This document shows positions 17,291 to 24,270 of a stretch of DNA of 64,000 bases, in pieces. The position numbers were made by a program, and so were the translations under genes. Origin of the DNA: Bacteroidota bacterium. GTDB taxonomy: Bacteria; Bacteroidota; Bacteroidia; Cytophagales; Cyclobacteriaceae. Positions within the stretch are counted from its first letter, which is position 1; every line of letters begins with the position of its first letter. Under the pieces are notes generated by a model that worked only from the letters and a program-made list of their open reading frames with translations, made no database searches and was not told where the DNA came from. The stretch lies in the NCBI GenBank assembly GCA_016866385.1, contig VGMU01000002.1, positions 1 to 64,000 of the forward strand, read 5' to 3'.

Positions 17291-18580
17291 TTAAAAGTGG
17301 TCTTTGATATAAAGCATCACTTTTTCGACTTCCTTTCTCACGGTAGATACAGGATAGGGAAAATTAGTGTTCATAAAAGCAAAGGCATAGGTTTTTCCGG
17401 ACCGTGTTTTTACCATTCCTGCCAAATTATAGGAATGGCTCATGCTGCCTGTTTTCGCAAATACATAGGGCTTTTCGGCTTGAAAGGAATTTTTAAGGGT
17501 ACCCGTTTTTCCACCTACAGCAAGATATTCTCCAAGTTGATCCTCTGGAATAAGTTCGGTGAGTTTTTCAACTACCCGCACCAAGGATCTTGGAGTGAGC
17601 AAGTTGTGCCTGCTTAAGCCACTACCATCCACCCATTTGGGTGTGTCAGGAAGGTCGGCTAGAGCTATCTTTTGCACATATTCTATTGCTCTTTCCGAGT
17701 CTAAGGTTTGAAAAAGCTTATCTGAGACCATAAAAAGCAACTGTTCAGCTAAAAAATTATCGCTTTCTACCATCATTTCTTTCAACATTGGCGCCAAGGC
17801 ACCTGCACGCCACAGGTTGTGCTTCGCAGGCAAGGAATCTGGCTGGTAAATCACTGGAATACCCAGTTCTTGGCTCGCTAATGACGCTAGCACCTGGGGT
17901 TGTACCAGAAAGGGAATAAATTTTTCCTTGCCCACAAATGTACTGGGGTTGTAAAAAAAGGTGTTGCTATGGAAATCCCTTTGCACTTCTGAAAGTGCTT
18001 GGGAACTGCTTTTTAATTGAGATTGGAAATAGGAAGGAATAAGTTGAAGGGAGTCATTTTTGACCACTTCCACCAAATTGCCATACATGGGTAAGGAACT
18101 TCGCTCTGCGGAATAATCGTAATAATAATCGTCCCATTGCCATCCGTATCCAAAGCTTGGAGAAACCTGATTTGCATCAGAAAATTGCACCACGCTATGG
18201 GCTGCAATTAGTTGTTTAAAATTGGGTTGAGCCAATTTCTTGTATTTCCAACTTGGGTCTCCAGCTCCCCAAATTTTTAAGGTATCTCCAGAGGATACGT
18301 AGCGAAGGGTATGGGTGCTGTCTTGCAGCACCAGTAAGGAAGCATATAGGGTGAGTAACTTAGCGGTAGAAGCAGGAATAAACCTCAGATGGCTATTTTT
18401 TTCATAGACCACTTGCTTTTTTTCTAGGTCGTAGAGCATAAAGCCTGTAAGGTGAGCAGAGAAAAAATTTGGCGCCCCTAAGGAGGTTTCCAAACCGGCT
18501 ATAGACTCAGGAGAAACTTGCGCTTGGGCACTTCCCAAGAAGAAGTTTAGGATAAGAAGTAGGGCAAAAAAGGTTTTCAA
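17291..18580 (-). CDS. dacB: D-alanyl-D-alanine carboxypeptidase/endopeptidase PBP4 (S13)
   Basis: This periplasmic penicillin-binding protein trims or cuts peptidoglycan peptides. All three active-site motifs are visible: SxxK in PASTAKLLTLYA, SxN in VESDNFLAEQL and KTG in VGGKTGTLKNSF. I place the start at TTG 18580: it gives a clean signal peptide (LKTFFALLLILNFFLGSAQAQ), 429 residues in total, and overlaps the TGA stop of the upstream DUF423 gene as TTGA, a typical translational-coupling arrangement. The longer frame to 18673 would be entirely inside DUF423 and encode an unconserved head. It is shorter than E. coli DacB (477) but normal for Bacteroidota. Confidence 0.9.
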   Translation of the reverse strand: MKTFFALLLILNFFLGSAQAQVSPESIAGLETSLGAPNFFSAHLTGFMLYDLEKKQVVYEKNSHLRFIPASTAKLLTLYASLLVLQDSTHTLRYVSSGDTLKIWGAGDPSWKYKKLAQPNFKQLIAAHSVVQFSDANQVSPSFGYGWQWDDYYYDYSAERSSLPMYGNLVEVVKNDSLQLIPSYFQSQLKSSSQALSEVQRDFHSNTFFYNPSTFVGKEKFIPFLVQPQVLASLASQELGIPVIYQPDSLPAKHNLWRAGALAPMLKEMMVESDNFLAEQLLFMVSDKLFQTLDSERAIEYVQKIALADLPDTPKWVDGSGLSRHNLLTPRSLVRVVEKLTELIPEDQLGEYLAVGGKTGTLKNSFQAEKPYVFAKTGSMSHSYNLAGMVKTRSGKTYAFAFMNTNFPYPVSTVRKEVEKVMLYIKDHF

Positions 18581-18966
18581 GGTTCTTTGTGATTTTTTTT
18601 GACAAGTAAAATAAGGGAAAGCCACCCCAAGATAAAGGCCAATCCACCCAAAGGGGTAATGGCTCCTAACCAAGTAATCCCCGTGAGAGACAAAAGGTAA
18701 AGGGAGCCTGAAAAAATGAGAATTCCCAATCCCATTAACCAGGCAGAAGTTTCTAATCCTTTCCAGTGGGGCTTGATTAAGGCTAAAATTCCTATACCTA
18801 AAAGTGCCAGGGTATGGTAGAAATGATAATTTACAGCCGTTTCAAATGTGTCCAATCTCCCATTTTTTGTTAGAAGGCTCTCCAAACCATGGGCTCCAAA
18901 AGCTCCCAATCCTACCGCCAATACGCCAGAAATGCCTGTTGCTATGAGAATTTTAGTGGCTTTCAT
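18577..18966 (-). CDS. DUF423 family membrane protein
   Basis: This 129-residue protein has four predicted membrane helices and the DUF423 (YgdD/TMEM256-like) features: a start GISGVLAVGLGAFGAHGLE, a central YHFYHTLALLGIG, and a conserved GSLYLLSLTGITWLGAITPLGGLAFILGW. The biochemical role is unknown. Its ATG overlaps the stop of yggS (ATGA, 18963-18966), and its stop overlaps the TTG start of the PBP4 gene, so the three are likely translated in series. Confidence 0.92.
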   Translation of the reverse strand: MKATKILIATGISGVLAVGLGAFGAHGLESLLTKNGRLDTFETAVNYHFYHTLALLGIGILALIKPHWKGLETSAWLMGLGILIFSGSLYLLSLTGITWLGAITPLGGLAFILGWLSLILLVKKNHKEP

Positions 18967-19643
18967 GAGGTAGGGGATGTACGTGATCCAAAGATAGAAG
19001 ATCCAATCCGAACCATGGTGCTGCCTTCTTCTTGGGCAATAAGGTAATCACCGCTCATGCCCATAGAAAGTTCCTTGAGGTCTACAAAGGAGGGGAGGGC
19101 TCGTTTTTTTAATTCCTCAAAAAGTTGTTTTAGCCCTTTAAACTCTTCTCTGATTTGGGACTGATCCTCGGTAAAGCTAGCCATTCCCATCAATCCTTTT
19201 ACTTGAACATGGGTCAGGTTGCTAAATTCAGGGCTATCCAACATGGAATCTAGTTCCTGTCTGTCAAAGCCAAACTTACTCTCCTCGCTAGCAATATGGA
19301 TCTGAAGTAAAACAGGAATGAGCCTTTGATTTTTTTTGCCTTGCTTGTCAATTTCTAGCAAGAGCTTGAAGGAATCTATCCCATGAATCAGGTGTATAAA
19401 GGGGGCAAGGTATTTGATTTTATTGCTTTGCACATGCCCAATCATATGCCAGCGGATATCTGCAGGCAGTTGTGCTTGTTTGGCCACCAACTCCTGTACT
19501 TTATTCTCTCCAAAATCCCTTATTCCGGCGTCATAGGCTGCTTGCAAATCTTCTAGGGGTTTGGTTTTGCTGACTGCAATAAGCAGGCAATCGGGACGAA
19601 TAAACGTACTTTTTACAAGGTCTAGCTTAGCTTGGATATCCAT
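18963..19643 (-). CDS. YggS family PLP homeostasis protein
   Basis: This 226-residue PLP-binding protein keeps pyridoxal phosphate and amino-acid pools in balance. PLP attaches to the Lys in LIAVSKTKP; RDFGENKVQEL, RWHMIGHVQSNKIKYL and LSMGMSGDYLIAQEEGSTMVRIGSSIFG are the family blocks. The ATG at 19643 (MDIQAKLDL) is chosen over a longer frame to 19796, because the extra 51 residues are unlike the family and lie antisense to the lysE remnant. A -7 promoter element (TATATTTG on the minus strand) also lies just upstream of the chosen start. Confidence 0.94.
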   Translation of the reverse strand: MDIQAKLDLVKSTFIRPDCLLIAVSKTKPLEDLQAAYDAGIRDFGENKVQELVAKQAQLPADIRWHMIGHVQSNKIKYLAPFIHLIHGIDSFKLLLEIDKQGKKNQRLIPVLLQIHIASEESKFGFDRQELDSMLDSPEFSNLTHVQVKGLMGMASFTEDQSQIREEFKGLKQLFEELKKRALPSFVDLKELSMGMSGDYLIAQEEGSTMVRIGSSIFGSRTSPTS

Positions 19644-19672
19644 TACTGGAAACTTTCGGATGGAATAATTTC

Positions 19673-19680
19673 CAAATATA
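19673..19680 (-). promoter_or_regulatory. -7 element for the yggS operon
   Basis: TATATTTG on the minus strand matches the Bacteroidota TAnnTTTG element. Expected transcription start is near 19667, about 24 nt before the yggS ATG. No good TTTG is seen at the -33 position (TTC lies 20 nt upstream), so this is a partial match. Confidence 0.4.
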
Positions 19681-19704
19681 CTCCAAGAGGCGGTACTTTT
19701 GAAG

Positions 19705-19917
19705 ATGCGAACAGCAATTTTAGAAGGAGTGGAAACGGGACTGGTGCTATCCACCTTGATTGGACCTGTATTTTTTGCGCTCATTACCACCAACATGAAT
19801 CAAGGGATGAAGCAAGCCTCTTTTTTGGCCTTGTGAGTTTTTTCGAGTGATTTACTCTATATTTTTTGCACCTATTTTGGCATACATGTCTTGATGACTC
19901 TTCCCTACTTTGAAAAG
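19705..19917 (+). pseudogene. lysE-type amino-acid exporter, N-terminal remnant
   Basis: From ATG 19705 the frame reads MRTAILEGVETGLVLSTLIG, then PVFFALITTNMNQGMKQASF and LAL, a TGA stop (19834-19836), and continues in the same frame as VFSSDLLYIFCTYFGIHVL. This is the conserved LysE/RhtB N-terminus (GPVFFAL, then a second helix ending in SDxxYI...YFG). The stop replaces the Gly normally found in LALGxFxSD. After about 70 codons the LysE similarity ends and the frame runs into a helicase-like tail, so about two thirds of the transporter is missing. It is divergent from yggS. The exact junction (about 19900-19927) is an estimate. Confidence 0.75.
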
Positions 19918-20508
19918 TGGCTATGGGAAATTACTCGATTTTATCTTGAAGCATTAGCCGACTTTGAGTCAGATGATTACTCTTTCACGTTTAAAAATAA
20001 TGGTGATCGGTACACCATGAATAAACTACGTACAGATACAAAACACTATCGGATTCAAAGAGATGTTGCTCAAAATTTATTAAAAAAGCACCATCAGAAA
20101 AATAAAAAAGATAAACTAGACAAATTGGAAAAAACAGACTCAGCATTCATGCAACGTAAATTCACAAAATTTGAGCGTTGGGCTGATGATAAAATACGGG
20201 CACTGGAGATTGATCTCAAAGAAGATCGTCAAAAGATCAGGGAATTAGAGCGAGAGCAACAAAAAGTAAACATCTTAGGCGAAGAGTTGATCGAGTTAGA
20301 AGAAAAAACATCTAAGATAAAGCACAAATAAAATAGGCTTAGACAAGAGATTTATGACCGCGAAGATGAGGTAAATGAACAACGCGATACCATGATCAAG
20401 GAAGCTAGGACTAAACTAACCAGAACGATAAAAGAGGAAGAATTAGCGAAGAAGCAAAGTGAGTTAGAAAGAAGGCTCTTAGAATTAGAATCCAAGCTTA
20501 AGGATTAA
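19918..20508 (+). pseudogene. C-terminal remnant of an SNF2-type helicase
   Basis: In the same frame as the lysE remnant, the sequence reads LWEITRFYLEALADFESDDY, later HYRIQRDVAQNLL, then FERWADDKIRALEIDLKEDR, followed by a long coiled coil. A TAA at 20329-20331 interrupts it, but the same frame continues with NRLRQEIYDREDEVNEQRDT and ends at TAA 20508. The pattern (WADD-type tail, then Lys/Glu coil with a DREDEVNEQRD block) is what I know from the end of large SNF2/DEAH helicases, including phage-defence ones. The ATPase domains are absent, and the region before FERWADD looks shortened. Assignment rests on recall of family sequences, not a search. Confidence 0.6.
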
Positions 20509-20608
20509 AAAAAATCACCTTACTTACCCACTCCTAGATTAGTCCTTTTTTATAAATTTTTTTTTTACATTGTAACTGCTGAGTATACTATCGATAACAA
20601 AAATATCT

Positions 20609-21719
20609 ATGAAAAAAGCAAGCCTCGTTTGGATCATCGTTCTTTTGTCTACAGTAGCCTGGGCGCAAGTTCCTCAAAAAATGAGCTACCAAGCCATCAT
20701 TCGCAATGCGAGCAATGCAGCGAATGTTACGGGCACTGTAGCAGTTGCAAACGGTGGAACGGGATTAACAAATATCACTTCAGGTCAAATTCCGTTTGGG
20801 AATGGGACTAGTGCTATAGGTACAAGTTCAAACTTAACCTGGGATAATTCTACAGGTAGTTTAGGTATTGGCACCTCTACTCCTGCTAGCTCCGCTAAAC
20901 TAGACGTATCATCTATTACCCAAGGCTTTTTACCTCCGAGAATGACCCAGGCCCAACGTAACGCTATTTCAAGCCCTGCCTCCGGTTTAATCATTTGGTG
21001 TACTGATAGTGGCACTAGAGGGCAGTTGCAGGTCTATGATGGGGCCGGTTGGACAAATATGATCGGAGGCTCTTCTAACTTTGCCTGTGGCACAAGTTCG
21101 GTTACATTTACGTTTAGAGGTGCCTCTGTCACCTATGGAACTGTTGTTGGCGCTGCCGGCAAATGTTGGCTAGATCGAAACCTTGGGGCAACCAGAGTGG
21201 CTACCTCATCGAACGATGCGGATGCCTATGGCGATTTATTTCAATGGGGAAGAGGTGATGAAGGACATCAATTACGTAACAGTTCAACTACTGGTACCCT
21301 GAGTACTGGCAACACCCCTGGCAATTCAAATTTTATCATTTGGACTTTAGCTAGCGGTGACCAAAACTGGCGAAGCACCAACTACAACTACCTCTGGCAA
21401 GGCATAAATGGCACCAATAACGTATGCCCCAGTGGTTGGAGAATTCCAACTGAGCAGGAGTGGTTTGAAGAGAGACAAGCTGGATTTCCTGCCAACAAAT
21501 TAGCAGCTGGTTACAGCTCTGTTCTCAAATTGCCAGCGGCTGGAATTCGGACATCCAATGGCTCTGTATCCAGTCAAGGCTCCTTCCTCCATTATTGGAG
21601 CAGTACTACCTCTGGATCTGCAAATTCTTGTGCAGTAGTAATGAGTACTGGATCTCCTGATTCCAGTTGATTGTCGTGGAAGGGTTTTCGGTATGTCCGT
21701 TCGCTGCATTAAAGATTGA
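20609..21719 (+). pseudogene. FISUMP-domain (fibrobacter paralogous) secreted protein, frameshifted at the end
   Basis: A signal peptide (MKKASLVWIIVLLSTVAWAQ) precedes QVPQKMSYQAIIRNASN, a GGTGLTNITSGQIPFGNGTS tail-fibre-like repeat region, GLGIGTSTP...LDVSS..GFLPPRM, and a C-terminal FISUMP domain (GKCWLDRNLGATRVAT; DLFQWGRGDEGHQ; CPSGWRIPTEQEW; HYWSSTTSG). The open frame stops at 21670 after GSPDSS, but skipping one T near 21667 restores DCRGRVFGMSVRCIKD to a TGA at 21719, which is the usual FISUMP ending (GxSVRCIKD). A one-base insertion has therefore removed the last 16 residues, or the base is a sequencing error. Such proteins are exported and of unknown role, possibly adhesive. Sites of Cys residues in the domain are kept. 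Confidence 0.8.
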
Positions 21720-21924
21720 TACGCTCACCTTACAAACAGATAACTTGAAAAGGGTTACAGAATATCTCCTACCTTGTAAAACATTCGCAACCACAGAAAA
21801 ACTAGCCCCCATTTTTTGGTGCAAATTTTGGTGCAAATAAAAAAGCAGCTACGAGGTAAAAAACATAACTACTTGATTATCAGCTCCCCTTACAGACGAA
21901 AGATTAAACTAAAATTCTTAACAA
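21720..21924. other. non-coding island segment with TTTTGGTGCAAA direct repeats
   Basis: Two tandem copies of TTTTGGTGCAAA lie at 21815-21838 in a 205-nt gap between the FISUMP gene and the DoxX pair. On the minus strand they directly precede an ATG (about 21809) opening MGASFSVVANVLQGRRYSVT, which faintly resembles the N-terminus of Bacteroidota tyrosine recombinases, but the frame soon runs antisense into the FISUMP gene. I see no intact gene here. It may be the edge of a lost integrative element; this is speculative. Confidence 0.35.
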
Positions 21925-22269
21925 ATGACAATTCTTATAATTACATCTCAGCTTATCGTGGCAATATCAGTTGCCTATGTTTGGGTTTTTCGATATGAAG
22001 TAATCACAAAAGAATTTAAAGAATTCGGATTGAGTGATTTAACCCGAACCTTTGTTGGAACGTCTAAAATTTCTTTAGCCACTTTATTAATAGCGGGTAT
22101 TTGGCATCCTCCATTAATTTTGATACCTTCTATTCTAATGGGTTTATTTATGTTAGCAGCTCAATATTACCATTTCAAAATAAAAAATCCCTTCATTAAA
22201 CATTTGCCATCTTTAATTTTCTTGATTTTATGTGCCTTCATTGCATTAGTTTCAATGAAGGTAATTTAA
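21925..22269 (+). CDS. DoxX-like small membrane protein
   Basis: This 114-residue, very AT-rich gene encodes four predicted membrane helices (ILIITSQLIVAISVAYVWVF; TSKISLATLLIAGIW; LILIPSILMGLFMLAAQYYH; LPSLIFLILCAFIALV). The FRYEVITKEFKEFGLSDLTR segment between helix 1 and 2 resembles small DoxX-like proteins of Bacteroidota, which often occur as adjacent pairs. It is followed 2 nt later by a second such gene. Function is unknown; the DoxX group has been linked to redox and membrane stress. Base composition is clearly poorer in G+C than the flanking housekeeping genes, consistent with acquired DNA. Confidence 0.7.
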   Translation: MTILIITSQLIVAISVAYVWVFRYEVITKEFKEFGLSDLTRTFVGTSKISLATLLIAGIWHPPLILIPSILMGLFMLAAQYYHFKIKNPFIKHLPSLIFLILCAFIALVSMKVI

Positions 22270-22271
22270 AC

Positions 22272-22652
22272 ATGAATTATTTATTGCTTTCTTGTGTTTT
22301 ATTTTCAAGCTTGTCTTTTATGGGATATTCTATTTCATATTTCATTTCACCATATATGAAAAGTGAATTTGAACGATTCAACTTAAAACATCTTGGTCTC
22401 TTTATAATTATACTTGAAATACTTGGTGCTTTTGGATTATTAGTAGGTTTATTTTTCAAACCTATTTTGTTAATATCATCTGGTGGACTTTCCTTGTTGA
22501 TGTTTTTTGGTTTCATGACAAGACTTAAAATAAAAGATAGTTTCTTGGTTTCTTTTCCAGCAATATTTTTTATGATTTTAAATGGATATATATTTTATTT
22601 GGGAATTGGATCTTCTCTGCATTCTTTGATGACATACATTTATATTCCTTGA
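22272..22652 (+). CDS. DoxX-like small membrane protein (second of pair)
   Basis: The ATG at 22272 lies 2 nt after the stop of the preceding DoxX-like gene and gives 126 residues with four predicted membrane helices. SYFISPYMKSEFERFNLKHL followed by GLFIIILEILGAFGLLVGLF matches the DoxX-like pattern (a short soluble stretch, then E-x-x-G-A-x-G-L). A longer frame starting at 22230 would overlap the upstream gene. The pair is likely co-transcribed and may form a heteromer; that is inference. A bidirectional terminator follows. Confidence 0.7.
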   Translation: MNYLLLSCVLFSSLSFMGYSISYFISPYMKSEFERFNLKHLGLFIIILEILGAFGLLVGLFFKPILLISSGGLSLLMFFGFMTRLKIKDSFLVSFPAIFFMILNGYIFYLGIGSSLHSLMTYIYIP

Positions 22653-22672
22653 ACGGAACTAGAGGAAATAAA

Positions 22673-22703
22673 AAATCCCATAGAAACTAAGTCTATGGGA
22701 TTT
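22673..22703. terminator. bidirectional terminator between doxX pair and ald
   Basis: Perfect 12-bp stem AAATCCCATAGA/TCTATGGGATTT with a 7-nt loop (AACTAAG). A further A-run lies on the left, giving a T-run for the minus-strand ald transcript; the plus side has a shorter T-run. Confidence 0.85.
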
Positions 22704-22725
22704 GCAATGGTTGGAGAACTTGGAC

Positions 22726-23841
22726 TTAGCTCAAGAACTTGGACACCGGGGTAAATGGCAACCCGAAAGCGTCAGCCACGGCTTTATAAACGATTTCACC
22801 TTGAATCACGTTGAGGCCCAAGGCCAATTCCGTATTTTCTTGTGCTGCTTTTTTCCAGCCCTTATCGGCCAATTGCAGTCCATAAGGAAGTGTGGCATTG
22901 GTCAATGCTAGAGTAGAAGTGTAGGGTACCGCTCCAGGCATATTGGCTACGCAATAATGCACCACCTCATCAATCACGAAAGTAGGATTTTCATGTGTGG
23001 TAGGAGTGCAGGTTTCTATACATCCCCCTTGATCTACCGCTACATCTACCAGCACTGCGCCTTTTTTCATGGTTTTTAGCATTTCTCTGGTAATCAAATG
23101 AGGTGCCTTAGCTCCAGGAATCAACACCGCCCCTACGATTAAGTCGGCAGTTTTGATTTGTTCACGAATGTTGTATTCGTTGGACATCATAGTTTTCACG
23201 TTGGCTGGCATCACATCTGCCAAGTAGCGCATTCTAGGAAGAGAAACGTCCATGATTGTGACGTCTGCCCCCAAACCTGCTGCCATCCAGGCCGCTTGGG
23301 TACCTACTACGCCGCCTCCCAAAATCACCACCTTGGCAGGTAGAACGCCCGGAACGCCACCCAATAGAATTCCTCGTCCGCCCAAAGGCTTTTCCAGATA
23401 GTTGGCTCCCTTTTGAATAGCCATTCTACCTGCTACTTCTGACATAGGAACCAAAAGAGGAAGGCTTCGATCGGCCTTTTCTACGGTCTCGTAGGCCAAA
23501 CATATGGCTTTGCTAGCTACCATAGCCTTGGTTAGAGGTTCGTAGGAAGCAAAATGGAAATAGGTAAAAAGAAGTTGATTCTCCTTGATAAGCCCGTATT
23601 CGGAGGCGATGGGCTCCTTGACCTTCATGATCATTTCTGCAACCTGATAGGTCGCTTCTATGCCGGGCTGAATGCTGGCCCCAGCGCTTCGGTACTCTTC
23701 GTCTGAAAACCCGCTGCCTTCTCCTGCGCTGCTTTGCACATGGACGCTGTGGCCTCTTTTGACTAGCTCTTTGGCTCCCGCAGGAGTGAGGGCTACCCGG
23801 TTTTCATTGTTTTTAATTTCCTTAGGAATACCTAGTATCAT
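22726..23841 (-). CDS. ald: alanine dehydrogenase
   Basis: This 371-residue enzyme interconverts L-alanine and pyruvate plus ammonia with NAD. The start MILGIPKEIKNNENRVALTP is the usual AlaDH opening with substrate-binding Arg and the catalytic Lys in the MKVKEP block; the catalytic His is in FTYFHFASY. The NAD site is KVVILGGGVVGTQAAWMAAGLGADVTIMD. The C-terminus LALGLNVIQGEIVYKAVADAFG is also typical, and the length matches the hexameric family. It stands alone with a promoter (23875-23902) and a terminator of its own. Confidence 0.96.
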   Translation of the reverse strand: MILGIPKEIKNNENRVALTPAGAKELVKRGHSVHVQSSAGEGSGFSDEEYRSAGASIQPGIEATYQVAEMIMKVKEPIASEYGLIKENQLLFTYFHFASYEPLTKAMVASKAICLAYETVEKADRSLPLLVPMSEVAGRMAIQKGANYLEKPLGGRGILLGGVPGVLPAKVVILGGGVVGTQAAWMAAGLGADVTIMDVSLPRMRYLADVMPANVKTMMSNEYNIREQIKTADLIVGAVLIPGAKAPHLITREMLKTMKKGAVLVDVAVDQGGCIETCTPTTHENPTFVIDEVVHYCVANMPGAVPYTSTLALTNATLPYGLQLADKGWKKAAQENTELALGLNVIQGEIVYKAVADAFGLPFTPVSKFLS

Positions 23842-23874
23842 GTCTAAGTTGATTTGGATTTATAGATTCGGTCG

Positions 23875-23902
23875 CAAAGATACTATGCAAAAAAGGTTTC
23901 AA
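23875..23902 (-). promoter_or_regulatory. ald promoter
   Basis: On the minus strand TTG (23902-23900), a 17-nt spacer and TATCTTTG (23882-23875) match the Bacteroidota -33/-7 promoter. The predicted transcript starts near 23869, leaving a leader of about 28 nt before the ald ATG. Confidence 0.6.
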
Positions 23903-24187
23903 CAGCAATTTCTGAAATACTATTTGGATAGCATTTTGTATTTCATGGATTTTCCAAAGTTTATTTTTTCTAACTGACTTAAACTTTACTTTATTTCAAA
24001 AAACAACTATTAGAAATAAAAAATTTTGATTTTTTTTAAATTAACCCTGAGCCTTTGTCTTTCCCCAATTCAAGTTTTTTAATTAAATAAATATTTAAAA
24101 ACACTTATTTTACAAAATAAAATTTGGAAAAAGTATTAAAATAAACAATTATTCAAAATATTAAATGGCAATTTAATAATAAGAAAA

Positions 24188-24218
24188 TTTGCACATCCGT
24201 ACTTAATTCCTAATTTTG
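24188..24218 (+). promoter_or_regulatory. promoter of the E1 alpha/beta gene
   Basis: TTTG (24188-24191), a 19-nt spacer and TAATTTTG (24211-24218) match the full Bacteroidota sigma consensus TTTG-N19-TAnnTTTG. The start site should be near 24224, about 47 nt before the ATG at 24271. Confidence 0.7.
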
Positions 24219-24270
24219 GCATAAGTATTCAAGCCCCAGTTAAGTTTTTCTTTAGGAAGTAAACACAGGT

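Larger units (their letters stand above)
23842..24270. other. divergent AT-rich intergenic region (429 nt)
   Basis: This gap separates the divergent ald and E1 genes. It holds one promoter for each (23875-23902 minus, 24188-24218 plus); the centre (23960-24180) is extremely rich in A and T with several A-tracts and no open frame or hairpin that I can support. Such tracts may bend DNA or bind a regulator. Confidence 0.6.

Noticed and set aside
19644-19796. N-terminal extension of YggS
   Set aside because: It is unlike the family, contains the -7 box and lies antisense to the lysE remnant; the ATG at 19643 is better.
21606-21836. Minus-strand frame after the FISUMP gene as a full gene
   Set aside because: Most of it is antisense to FISUMP; only the first 30 residues look faintly like a recombinase, so no gene was called.
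21815-21838. TTTTGGTGCAAA repeats as the start of a CRISPR array
   Set aside because: Only two adjacent copies without spacers, and no cas genes.
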